A stretch of DNA of 64,000 bases from Phycisphaerae bacterium (GTDB lineage Bacteria; Planctomycetota; Phycisphaerae; UBA1845): assembly GCA_013360585.1 (NCBI GenBank), contig JABWBH010000025.1, positions 1 through 64,000 of the forward strand, written 5' to 3'. The notes beneath the pieces are model-generated. The model did no database searches. It was not told the DNA's origin and saw only the letters and a list, made by a program, of their open reading frames with translations. This document shows, piece by piece, positions 53,541 to 62,084 of the stretch (position 1 is the first letter of the stretch; every line of letters begins with the position of its first letter). Made by a program: the position numbers and the translations under genes.

Positions 53541-53738
53541 CTACGCCTTGCCCATCTGAATCCTGATGTTCTTGGAAATCACGTTGTTCAGGACGGCGTC
53601 CTTGCGCAAACGACGCACCCGGTCTCCGCCCTTCCCGCTCATCAGGTGGCTCGCGTTCGGGCGCTTGTGCTTGACCTTGCCGTTGGCCGTGATCTTGATC
53701 CGTTTTTTTAAACCCTTGTGGGTCTTCATCTTAGGCAT
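53541..53738 (-). CDS. rpmI: 50S ribosomal protein L35
   Basis: A 65-residue basic protein with MPKMKTHKGLKKRIKITANG at the start, as in all L35 proteins. It is 59 bases upstream of rplT. infC, usually before it, is absent; a TATAAT box is found upstream instead. Confidence 0.97.
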   Translation of the reverse strand: MPKMKTHKGLKKRIKITANGKVKHKRPNASHLMSGKGGDRVRRLRKDAVLNNVISKNIRIQMGKA

Positions 53739-53786
53739 ATGTCACCCATCCCCCACCCGCGCGGTCCCCTGACCGGCGGGCCGGGC

Positions 53787-53814
53787 ATTATACGGGAGGG
53801 CCCGCAGGCTGCAA
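53787..53814 (-). promoter_or_regulatory. Promoter of rpmI-rplT
   Basis: A perfect TATAAT (53792-53787, minus strand) with TTGCAG 16 bases upstream. Start of transcription would be near 53780, about 42 bases before rpmI. Confidence 0.55.
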
Positions 53815-53926
53815 CTGGCGCGGGTTCGCCCCGCACAAACCCGTCGGGACAGCACGGAAAAGCGAGTCCGCGACCTGTCGCCCCTCATCCAGGGTGGAAG
53901 TCGGACCGGAAGACGCCGGCGCGGCG

Positions 53927-54805
53927 TTACTCGGCCCCGGGAATGACGAAACGATCCGGGTACGTCACAACGTCAATGACCGGATACCCGGCGTCGGCCC
54001 GCCCGGTCAGACGATGATTCGCCCGCAGCAGCGCCAGCTTTTCCTCGACGGAGTTCTCAATCAGTTCGCTCCCCGGCGCGGACCCCCACCGGATGCGCCC
54101 GCCGGCCCGGTCCGTCGCCAGCTCAATATGCGCCATCAGCGGGTTGTTGCGCCCGGAAAAGTTGTGAACGAGAACCCCCGTGATTTGATCGGCGAAAGCC
54201 TCACACTTCAGTCGCGCAAGAAGGCTCAAGGCGGCGTGAAGGTCCGCGCCGTCCCAGCGCCGCCCCGCACCCGGAGGCGCCGCCGCCACCCCCTGAATCA
54301 GCTTCCACGTCTGATGAAACGCGTACAACCCGGGAAGGCGAACGCCGTCGCGATCCACCAGCGCATACCCGTTCCCCGCGTCCACCATCGCAAAAGGCTC
54401 AAGACACGCCAGCTCAATCCGGATCGTTCCGTCCGAGACCCGCCGAACCCGGCGAACCTCGTTGACCCACGGACTTTGTCCGACCACCTGTGCCGCCTCG
54501 GAACACAACTGCGGATCGGTCCAGTCCCGCGCGCTCAGCCCCTCCAGCCGCTTTGCCAGATCCTCCGTCACCAGGTCACTGACCCGCGCCGGAACGCCTT
54601 CGAAAACCCACTTCGCCCGCGCCCTGGACGCGATCTCAGCCTCGACCGTCCGCTCAACAATCGCCAGCGCCCCCCCCGCCGTGGCAAGAAGCCCCCCCAC
54701 CGCCAACATGCGGCCGACCGCACCGCGCGAGACCGTCCACGCCCGGCGCAACCACATCATCCGGAAGCCCGACAACGCTGCTTTTTTCTTTTTTCGTGTG
54801 CTCAT
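53927..54805 (-). CDS. ftsQ: FtsQ-like cell division protein
   Basis: A 292-residue protein with a basic cytoplasmic N-terminus (MSTRKKKK), one membrane helix (about 32-50), a POTRA-like region with VSDLVTEDLAKRLEG, and a beta domain containing GQSPWVNEVRRVRRV and EPFAMVDAGNGYALVDRDGVRLPG. Similarity is weak but the domain order and place after ddl identify FtsQ. It links the divisome subcomplexes. No ftsA or ftsZ follows. Confidence 0.72.
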   Translation of the reverse strand: MSTRKKKKAALSGFRMMWLRRAWTVSRGAVGRMLAVGGLLATAGGALAIVERTVEAEIASRARAKWVFEGVPARVSDLVTEDLAKRLEGLSARDWTDPQLCSEAAQVVGQSPWVNEVRRVRRVSDGTIRIELACLEPFAMVDAGNGYALVDRDGVRLPGLYAFHQTWKLIQGVAAAPPGAGRRWDGADLHAALSLLARLKCEAFADQITGVLVHNFSGRNNPLMAHIELATDRAGGRIRWGSAPGSELIENSVEEKLALLRANHRLTGRADAGYPVIDVVTYPDRFVIPGAE

Positions 54806-55105
54806 GCCCGGGTGAACCCCTCGAACACGGCTTCAAAACCGAGTCGCACCCGTGACGAAGCGGCATCAGGGTGCATGATTTCAGATTCGGTCCGCCGCCT
54901 CCGCACCGCTATCCGAAACCTCACATCCGTCTTCCAACATGCCCCAAGCTGCGCCCGCGTGCCCTTGACGTTGCGATGCCATGTTAAGGGTCAGAAAAGG
55001 TTCCTTTTTCGCTCTGCTCCTTTGAGTTCGCAGCTCCCCTTTTTGCTCGTCGCCACCGGACGCAACCCTGGCCAAATCCGCACCCGCCAGCCCGAACGAA
55101 ATCCG
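54806..55105. repeat. 300-bp non-coding, possibly REP/MITE-like insert between ddl and ftsQ
   Basis: The stretch has lower GC than its surroundings. It holds homopolymer-rich motifs such as GGGTCAGAAAAGG, TTCCTTTTTCG and CTCCCCTTTTTG around 54990-55045. These resemble remembered repeats tied to REP-associated transposases. No coding frame is convincing. Gene order suggests a later insertion, since ddl and ftsQ are normally close. The insert identity is inference. Confidence 0.45.
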
Positions 55106-56095
55106 TCAGACCGCCACGGCCCGCTGGCTCTCCGCCGATGCGTTGCACCGCCGCGCCTCCCACCGGTCCAGCGACTCATCCACGATCCGCTGCACGAGTC
55201 CGTCGAACGTGATCCCGACGCGCGCCGCCGCCTTCGGCAGCAGCGAGTGACTCGTGAACCCCGGGATCGTGTTCACTTCGAGCGCAAAGGGCGACCCGCT
55301 CTCCCGGTCAATCATCCAGTCCACCCGCGAGAACACCTCGCAACCCAGCGCCCGATGCGCCGCAAGGCTCAGCCGCTGCACATGCGCCAGCAACTCTCCG
55401 GGCAGATCAACGTCAAAAAGATACTCCGTGTCATCGTCGATATACTTCGCCTGGTAGTCGTAGAACTCCCGCTTCGTGCGGATCTGGCACACCGGCAGCG
55501 CCGTCTCGCCCAGAACACCGACCGTCAGCTCCGGTCCGCGAATGTACTGCTCGATCAGCGCCTCCCCCTCCGCCTCAATCCGCTCGCGCACCGCCGCGGC
55601 AAGCGACGTGCGATCCTTCGGAATGCTGGTTCCCACGCTGCTGCCCGACGCAGACGGTTTCACCACGCACGGCGGATGCATTCGCGTCAGCACTTCTTCA
55701 AAGCTCGACGCCGTGGCGACGACGTACGCCGGCGTCGGCACACCGGCTGCTGCAAACCCCCGCTTCGCCTTCACCTTGTTGAACGCGGCCGCCGACGCTT
55801 CCGCCCCGCTCCCGCAATAAGGCAGTCCGCGACGATCCAGCTCCCGCTGCAACCGGCCGTCTTCGCCGAACTCCCCGTGCAACGCAATGAAAACGAAATC
55901 CGCCGGCTCATCCAGCGCTGAAAGATCGTCCGGACCGATGTCGCAAAGCGCAGCGCGATGTCCGAGCCGCTTCATCGCCTCGAACACACCGGCCCCGCTT
56001 TGAAGGCTCACCTCCCGCTCGACCCCGACGCCTCCCGCCAGCACCGTCACGCGCAGCGGACCCCGCCCCACGCCCCCGCTTCCGATCGACTTCAT
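55106..56095 (-). CDS. ddl: D-alanine--D-alanine ligase
   Basis: From the ATG at 56095 (GGAG six bases upstream), 329 residues. ATP-grasp features: ALHGEFGEDG near the N-terminus, KPSASGSSVGTSI for the phosphate loop, and ALEVNTIPGFTSHSLLPKAA with metal ligands. It makes the D-Ala-D-Ala peptide end for MurF. It lies 34 bases after murB. Confidence 0.95.
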   Translation of the reverse strand: MKSIGSGGVGRGPLRVTVLAGGVGVEREVSLQSGAGVFEAMKRLGHRAALCDIGPDDLSALDEPADFVFIALHGEFGEDGRLQRELDRRGLPYCGSGAEASAAAFNKVKAKRGFAAAGVPTPAYVVATASSFEEVLTRMHPPCVVKPSASGSSVGTSIPKDRTSLAAAVRERIEAEGEALIEQYIRGPELTVGVLGETALPVCQIRTKREFYDYQAKYIDDDTEYLFDVDLPGELLAHVQRLSLAAHRALGCEVFSRVDWMIDRESGSPFALEVNTIPGFTSHSLLPKAAARVGITFDGLVQRIVDESLDRWEARRCNASAESQRAVAV

Positions 56096-56129
56096 CCGCT
56101 TCTCTCCCCCAAAAAACGCGGGTGCGGCG

Positions 56130-57008
56130 TCACCACACCTCCATCTCCTGCTCCAGCTCGACCCCGAACCGCTCGCGCACCCGATCGCGCACGCGCTGCG
56201 CCAGCGCCAACACGTCCGACGCCCGCGCATCCGCCGACGCCACGATGAAATTCGCATGCCGCGGCGAGACCTGCGCCCCGCCGCAGCGCTCGCCCTTCAG
56301 CCCGGCCTCGTCGATCATCCTTCCGGCTGACGCGCCGGGAGGGTTCTTGAAAACACAACCCGCGCTGCGCTCGCCCACCGGTTGCGTCGCCCGTTTCAAC
56401 CGCCAGTATTCCTTGAACCGCCCGCGCACCCGCACCGGATCGTCGCGGACAAGATCCATCACCACCTCCGTCACGATCGCGCGCCCCAGCCCCCACGTCC
56501 GGTATCCGAACCCGACGTCCTCCCGAGACAGGTCGCGCAACGCACCACCCGTCTCCACGACGCTGATGCTCCGAACCCGGTCACCGAACTCGCCGTACCG
56601 CCCCCCCGCGTTCATCCGCACCGCCCCGCCAACGCTCGCCGGGATCGCCGCCAGCCCTTCCAACCCTGAAAGCCCGCGATCGCAACACGCCTTGCAGAGC
56701 TTCATCAGATCCGCCCCGCCCCCGACGCACACCGAAACATCCTCAAACGTCATCTTCGTAAACGCCGGAGCATCCAGGACGATGACGACGCCGTCGAAAC
56801 CCTCGTCACGGACCAGCACGTTCGCGCCGCGCCCCAGGACTCTCCAGGGCACGCCCTCGGCAGCGACCGCCGACATCAACCGCGACAGGCTTTCCGCATC
56901 ACTCGGATGCGCCAGCCACTTCGCCCGTCCGCCGATCCGGTACCACGTCCGCGCACCCAGCGGAGCATCCGTCTCGATGCGGTCACGCCATCCTCGCCAC
57001 CAGCTCAT
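56130..57008 (-). CDS. murB: UDP-N-acetylenolpyruvoylglucosamine reductase
   Basis: A 292-residue FAD enzyme that makes UDP-MurNAc. The FAD segment LGRGANVLVRDEGFDGVVI, the GLSGLEGLAAIPASVGGAVRMNAG region and SAGCVFKNP are clear. The catalytic glutamate is in the final LEQEMEVW. The start overlaps the end of murC by 26 bases. Confidence 0.94.
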   Translation of the reverse strand: MSWWRGWRDRIETDAPLGARTWYRIGGRAKWLAHPSDAESLSRLMSAVAAEGVPWRVLGRGANVLVRDEGFDGVVIVLDAPAFTKMTFEDVSVCVGGGADLMKLCKACCDRGLSGLEGLAAIPASVGGAVRMNAGGRYGEFGDRVRSISVVETGGALRDLSREDVGFGYRTWGLGRAIVTEVVMDLVRDDPVRVRGRFKEYWRLKRATQPVGERSAGCVFKNPPGASAGRMIDEAGLKGERCGGAQVSPRHANFIVASADARASDVLALAQRVRDRVRERFGVELEQEMEVW

Positions 57009-58392
57009 CCGCCACCTTCCAGACGTCCCCGGCGCCCAACGTCAGCACCAGATCCCCCGCCACCAGCTCCGACGCCACCACTTCCGTCACTTCCTTAAGC
57101 TGCGGCACGTGCCGGACGCGCACCCCGCGCTCGCGCATCCGCGCCACCAGCGTCCCCGAGCTGACATCCCGCTCGATCCCTCCTTCCGAACGCGCGTCGT
57201 ACACGTCCGGAACGATCACCTCATCCGCCGCGTCGAACGACTGCGCGAAATCCTCCAGCAGGTACTTCGTCCGGCAGAACTGATGCGGCTGGAAGATCAC
57301 CCACGTCCGACGCGGATCGCACGACCGCTTCACCGCATCGATCGTAACGCGAATCTCCGTCGGGTGATGCGCGTAATCATCCACGATCGTCACCCCGCGC
57401 GGCACGCCCTTGAACGTCATCCGCCGCTGCGCCCCCTCGAAGGTCGCCAGTGCCTCCGCCACCGCTTCCGGCGGCGCCCCCGCGTGAATCGACACCGCCG
57501 CCGCCGACAGCGCGTTCGTGACGTTATGCTCGCCCAGCACCTTCAAATGCGTCGTCAGCACGCGCCGACCCCGGTACACGACGGTGAACGCAAACGCCCC
57601 GCGGCAACCCACCAGCCCCTCCGCTCGCCAATCCGCGCCGTCCGTCAGACCGAACGTCTCCAGCCGAGCGGTCGTCTGACCCGCCGCCTCCCGCGCCAGG
57701 GCGTCCTCCGCTCGCACGAGCAGCCGCCCCTGAGGATGCACCTGCCGGGCGAACTGCCCGAACGCCTCGACCAGATCCTCGATCTTCGGAAAACAGTCGA
57801 AATGATCCTTCTCGATGTTCAGGATCGTCGCGTAGTAGGGGTAGAACTGAAGGAAGGACCGGTCGAACTCGCACGATTCGACGATGAAATGCGGTCCCTC
57901 CCCCAGCGCCGCGCTCCCCCCGAGTTGGCTCGACTTCGCCCCCACCACGAACGTCGGCGACAGCCCCGCCGTCCGGAAGATGTGCGCCGTCATCGCTGTC
58001 GTCGTCGTCTTCCCGTGCGTCCCGGCGATCGACACCCCGACCCGTCCGCACATGAACTGCCCCACCAGCTCCGCGTACTTCAGGCAGACCGCTCCGCGGG
58101 ATTCCGCCGCACGAACCTCCACGTGATCCGCAGGCGCCGCCGCCGTCCGAACCACGATATCCACCCCCTCGGGCACAAACTCCGCCCCGTGCCCGATCAC
58201 CACCTTCACCCCGCGACGCACCAGCTCTCCCACGCCCTCGAAGCCCTGACGGTCCGTCCCGCTCACCCGCGCGCCAAGATCCGCGAGAATCGACGCCGCG
58301 CCCATCATGCCGCAACCGCCGATGCCCACCATGTGAATCCGCTTGCCCTGCCAGCTCATCCTCTGCTCGATCGTGTTCAACTGGTAATGCAT
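56983..58392 (-). CDS. murC: UDP-N-acetylmuramate--L-alanine ligase
   Basis: From the ATG at 58392 (GGGAGGA upstream), 469 residues. The nucleotide-binding start is HMVGIGGCGM; the Mur ligase P-loop is GTHGKTTTTAM; the later DDYAHHPTEI is typical of MurC. It adds L-Ala to UDP-MurNAc. It overlaps murB. Confidence 0.95.
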   Translation of the reverse strand: MHYQLNTIEQRMSWQGKRIHMVGIGGCGMMGAASILADLGARVSGTDRQGFEGVGELVRRGVKVVIGHGAEFVPEGVDIVVRTAAAPADHVEVRAAESRGAVCLKYAELVGQFMCGRVGVSIAGTHGKTTTTAMTAHIFRTAGLSPTFVVGAKSSQLGGSAALGEGPHFIVESCEFDRSFLQFYPYYATILNIEKDHFDCFPKIEDLVEAFGQFARQVHPQGRLLVRAEDALAREAAGQTTARLETFGLTDGADWRAEGLVGCRGAFAFTVVYRGRRVLTTHLKVLGEHNVTNALSAAAVSIHAGAPPEAVAEALATFEGAQRRMTFKGVPRGVTIVDDYAHHPTEIRVTIDAVKRSCDPRRTWVIFQPHQFCRTKYLLEDFAQSFDAADEVIVPDVYDARSEGGIERDVSSGTLVARMRERGVRVRHVPQLKEVTEVVASELVAGDLVLTLGAGDVWKVADELVARMA

Positions 58393-58508
58393 CGGGCGTC
58401 CTCCCCCGGCTACGGCGGCTCCTGCCGCCTTCCCTCGTCGCATCCTGCTTCAGCAGAAAAACTCCGCGCGTGTAAGGCGCGCAACCCCTTCTATCGGGCA
58501 CGCGCCGA

Positions 58509-59675
58509 TCAGACCATCACAGATTCGGCACGATTCCGGTTCGACAACGCGCGTGCGCCGGCGCATTCCAGTACAACGTCCGCAACACGATCCGCCGCGT
58601 CACGTCGCCCCAGACGCGCCGCCCGAACCGCCATCGTCATCCGCCGCGCGTCGTCGTCCATCAACGCCTCCAACGCAGCACCAAACCGCTCCGCGTTCCG
58701 CAGCGGATCCACCCGGTCATCCACGAGTTCCGCCGCCCCGCTGTCCGTAAGTACGCCCGCGTTCATGCGTTGATGCTGGTCACGATGATACGGGTAGGGC
58801 ATCAGAATCGACGCGCGACCCACGATCGTCAGCTCCGCCAGCGTGGACGCCCCCGCCCGCGCAACCACCAGGTCCGCCAGCCGCAGCGCCGACGCCATCT
58901 CATGCGTAAATGACAAAACCGTCGCTTGAACCGGACGCCCCGCGTACGCCCGCTTCACCTCCGCGTAATCCGCCTCACCCGTCAGGTGAAGCACCTGCCA
59001 CCGATCGCCGCGCCGCTCGATCCGATCCAGGCAGGCCGTCACGACCCGGTTGACGCTCCGCGCCCCCAGCGACGCTCCCGTCACCAGAAGCGTGAGCTTG
59101 CCCCCCTTCAATCCGAACCGCCGCGGATCCGGCCGCTCCTCGTTCAGGAACTCCGCCCGCACCGGACACCCCGTCACGTCAACCCTCGTCGCAACCGGAA
59201 AATGCGCCCGACTTTGCTCCCACTGCACCAGCACCCGGTCCACGCGCGAGGCCAGAAACCGGTTCGCCCGCCCAGGCAGCGCGTCCGGATTGAATAACAC
59301 CGTCGCCGCACCCGCCCGCCGCCCCTCCAGCATCGCCGGAAGGCTCGACATCCCTCCGCTGCCGATCACCACCGCAGGACAGTGAGTCGTTATCCACCGC
59401 CGGCACGAGACCTGTGCGACCCGCAGCTTCGCCAGCATCCCGGGCCAACGCCACGGCGCCCGCGTCAGCCGCGGCAGCGACTGTGCTACGAATTCGCACG
59501 CCTCACCTCCCAGAACCGTCTCGTCAATCCGCCGATCCGATCCGAAGAACGTGATCCGCACTCCCGGTACCCGCCGCCGCAATTCACGCGCAACGGAAAG
59601 GGCGGGGTACAGATGACCCCCGGTCCCGCCTCCCGCAAATACAATGTGAAGCCCCTCTCCCACCGCGCGCCCCAA
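58509..59675 (-). CDS. murG: Undecaprenyl-PP-MurNAc-pentapeptide GlcNAc transferase
   Basis: A 388-residue GT-B glycosyltransferase making lipid II. The N-terminal GGGTGGHLYPALSVAREL loop and the C-terminal ARAGASTLAEL and PYPYHRDQHQRMNA segments are diagnostic. The start is a TTG at 59675 with GAGGAG nine bases upstream inside ftsW; a GTG at 59663 is possible. Confidence 0.95.
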   Translation of the reverse strand: MGRAVGEGLHIVFAGGGTGGHLYPALSVARELRRRVPGVRITFFGSDRRIDETVLGGEACEFVAQSLPRLTRAPWRWPGMLAKLRVAQVSCRRWITTHCPAVVIGSGGMSSLPAMLEGRRAGAATVLFNPDALPGRANRFLASRVDRVLVQWEQSRAHFPVATRVDVTGCPVRAEFLNEERPDPRRFGLKGGKLTLLVTGASLGARSVNRVVTACLDRIERRGDRWQVLHLTGEADYAEVKRAYAGRPVQATVLSFTHEMASALRLADLVVARAGASTLAELTIVGRASILMPYPYHRDQHQRMNAGVLTDSGAAELVDDRVDPLRNAERFGAALEALMDDDARRMTMAVRAARLGRRDAADRVADVVLECAGARALSNRNRAESVMV

Positions 59676-59678
59676 CCG

Positions 59679-60866
59679 TCATGACTCCTCGGAAATCTCG
59701 TTCGGCACGGCGACTTCGTTCATCGCAGACCGCGTCCCGATCGCTGCCAGCATCCCTACCATCGCGCTGAACACCAGATAATTCGACCCGCCAGCCGAGA
59801 TAAAAGGCAGAGGGATGCCCGTCGTCGGAATCCAGACCGTCACCACCGCGATGTTGATCAACGCCTGAAACCCGATCAGTGCCGTCAATCCGAACGCCAG
59901 AAGAGTTTCTACGCCCGTCCGCGCCGTCCGCATCGCCCCCACCCCCAGCCAGATGAACGCGATGAACAACGCCACGACGACCGCCCCGCCGACAAAACCC
60001 AACTCCTCGCACAGCACCGCGAACACGAAATCCGTCCGGCTCTCCGGCAGGTAACCGTATTTCTGCACTCCCGCGCCAAGACCGCGCCCCCACCACCCGC
60101 CGGATCCCAGCGTCAGCAGCGATTGAACGCCCTGATACCCCTTCCCTTGGGGGTCGTTCCAGAGATTCTGGTGCGCCCACAACCGGTCCATCCGGTAAGG
60201 CTCGAACCAGATCAGCGCCGCCAACCCGAGCACGCTGACAACCCCCAGCGCGATCAGGTGCCGGTATGAACACCCGCCGATCCACACCATCAGGCACGCC
60301 ACGAGGCACGTCAGAGCCGCCGTCCCCAGATCTTCAAGCCCGATCAGCAACCCGCCGCAGAAAATCATCCCCAGCACCGGGATGAATGTTTTCCGCAGCG
60401 ACCGCGCATCCACCCCGTCCCGCGTCAGAAAAAGCGCCAGAAACCCGATCAGAACCGGCTTCGCAAGCTCCGAGGGCTGAAATCCGATGTCGAACCCCCC
60501 CAGCGAAAACTTCAACCACCGCTGCGACCCTCGCGTCACGTCCCCGAAGATTTTGACCGACACAAGACTGACCACGGCCGCGACGACCCCGATCCACGCC
60601 GCAGCCCGCAAGCGATCGCGCGACGCCAGAAGCCAGGGGCCGACCGCTTTCGCCGTCAGCATCATGACCCCCGTGCCCGCTGCCACAAACACGCATTGCC
60701 GTCCGAACGTCGTCTTGAGAAACTCCGAACCCAGCAGCGGGCGCTGAAGCGAGGCGCTGCCGGACGCGACAATCATTAATCCGATGCACGTCAGCGCCCC
60801 GGCGACCACGATGAACCACGCACCGTGCGTCAGTCCTTCCGCCCTTTCCGACCGCTCGTTCAGCAC
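59679..60866 (-). CDS. ftsW: SEDS family lipid II polymerase FtsW
   Basis: A 395-residue protein of ten membrane helices starting at GTG. SEDS hallmarks include GSQRWLKFSLGGFDIGFQPSELAKP and LPESRTDFVFAVLCEELGF and TGIPLPFISAGGSN. Its place between mraY and murG marks it as FtsW rather than RodA. It polymerises septal glycan with a class b PBP, not found here. Confidence 0.92.
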   Translation of the reverse strand: MLNERSERAEGLTHGAWFIVVAGALTCIGLMIVASGSASLQRPLLGSEFLKTTFGRQCVFVAAGTGVMMLTAKAVGPWLLASRDRLRAAAWIGVVAAVVSLVSVKIFGDVTRGSQRWLKFSLGGFDIGFQPSELAKPVLIGFLALFLTRDGVDARSLRKTFIPVLGMIFCGGLLIGLEDLGTAALTCLVACLMVWIGGCSYRHLIALGVVSVLGLAALIWFEPYRMDRLWAHQNLWNDPQGKGYQGVQSLLTLGSGGWWGRGLGAGVQKYGYLPESRTDFVFAVLCEELGFVGGAVVVALFIAFIWLGVGAMRTARTGVETLLAFGLTALIGFQALINIAVVTVWIPTTGIPLPFISAGGSNYLVFSAMVGMLAAIGTRSAMNEVAVPNEISEES

Positions 60867-60893
60867 GACCCCCTCATTCTGCTCAAGCCCCGC

Positions 60894-62030
60894 CTACCGC
60901 AATTTGATCGTCGCCAGCGCCGCCCCGCCGCACAACGCCGCAATCAACCAGAACCGCACGACCGTCTTCGGTTCGGTCCACCCTCGCATCTGAAAGTGAT
61001 GATGCAGCGGCGAACACGCGAAGATCCGCTTCCCTCCCGTCATCTTGAAATACGACACCTGAAGAATCACCGACAGCGCCTCGATCACGAACACGCCCCC
61101 GGCGATGAAAAGCATCAACTCCTGCCGCGTCACCACCGCCACGTAACCCAGCAATCCCCCCAGCGGCAGCGATCCCGTGTCGCCCATGAAAACCGTCGCC
61201 TGATGACAGTTGTGCCACAAAAACCCCAGCAACGCCCCGAGCATCGCCCCCAGCAGCACCACCAGCTCCAGACTCAGCGGCACATGCGGGAGCAGCAGAC
61301 GTCGCGCCGCCGACTCGGTGCCCACGATGAACGTCAGCGCGAGAAACACCACCGTGCAAAGCGCCGCACACCCGGCCGCAAGCCCGTCCAGCCCGTCCGT
61401 CAGGTTCACCGCGTTCGACGACGCCGTCATCACCAGCACCGTAATGAGCATGAAGCTCACCACGCCCAGGGCAATCCCCGGCTTGTAAAACGGCACGTCC
61501 AGAATCCGGTACGACGGCATCGCCCCCGACACGGCGCTGATCGCATGATTCTCGCCCCCGTACCGGAAGATGAACGTGCCCAGCACCACGCCCAGCCCCA
61601 GCTGAAACAGCAGCTTCTCCGCCGTCCGCAACCCATCCCGGCGACGCTCGCCACGCCGCGCCGCGCGAATCTTCAGCGCGTCGTCCACCCCCCCCAACAC
61701 CCCCAGCCACAGCAGCGTCACCAGACCCATCACAACGTAGAAGTTCGTCAGGTCGGCGAAAAGCAGCGCCGCCGCAATCATCGCCCCGATGATGAGAATC
61801 CCTCCCATCGTCGGAACGTTCGCCTTGCTCTTCATCAATTCATTAAGGTCCGCACGATCGAACTCAGGCCGATCACCGATCTTGAACCGCAACAGAACTC
61901 GGATCACCGCCGGACCGCTCAGCAGAACGACCAGAAAACAGAACAACCCCGCGACGGTCGCCCGGAAGAGGCTGTTCTCGTACGCGTAATGCTTTCCCTC
62001 CGTCAGATAGTGAAAAAGATGATAAATCAC
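60894..62030 (-). CDS. mraY: Phospho-MurNAc-pentapeptide-transferase
   Basis: A 378-residue membrane enzyme making lipid I. The GTG start is at 62030. Signatures: KANVPTMGGILI, GGVDDALKI with the catalytic Asp pair, NAVNLTDGLDGLA, FMGDTGSLPLGG and a C-terminal PLHHHFQMRGW. It is followed 28 bases later by ftsW; murD, usually between them, is absent. Confidence 0.96.
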   Translation of the reverse strand: MIYHLFHYLTEGKHYAYENSLFRATVAGLFCFLVVLLSGPAVIRVLLRFKIGDRPEFDRADLNELMKSKANVPTMGGILIIGAMIAAALLFADLTNFYVVMGLVTLLWLGVLGGVDDALKIRAARRGERRRDGLRTAEKLLFQLGLGVVLGTFIFRYGGENHAISAVSGAMPSYRILDVPFYKPGIALGVVSFMLITVLVMTASSNAVNLTDGLDGLAAGCAALCTVVFLALTFIVGTESAARRLLLPHVPLSLELVVLLGAMLGALLGFLWHNCHQATVFMGDTGSLPLGGLLGYVAVVTRQELMLFIAGGVFVIEALSVILQVSYFKMTGGKRIFACSPLHHHFQMRGWTEPKTVVRFWLIAALCGGAALATIKLR

Positions 62031-62084
62031 GATCGGTCCGAACCGGCGATCCTTCCTGCCCGACGCCCCCTCCTCGCTCCGCCA

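Noticed and set aside
56122-58773. Plus-strand open frame of 883 codons
   Set aside because: It lies antisense across murC, murB and murG, is rich in Arg, Pro and His, and has no family motif. High GC removes stop codons on the opposite strand.
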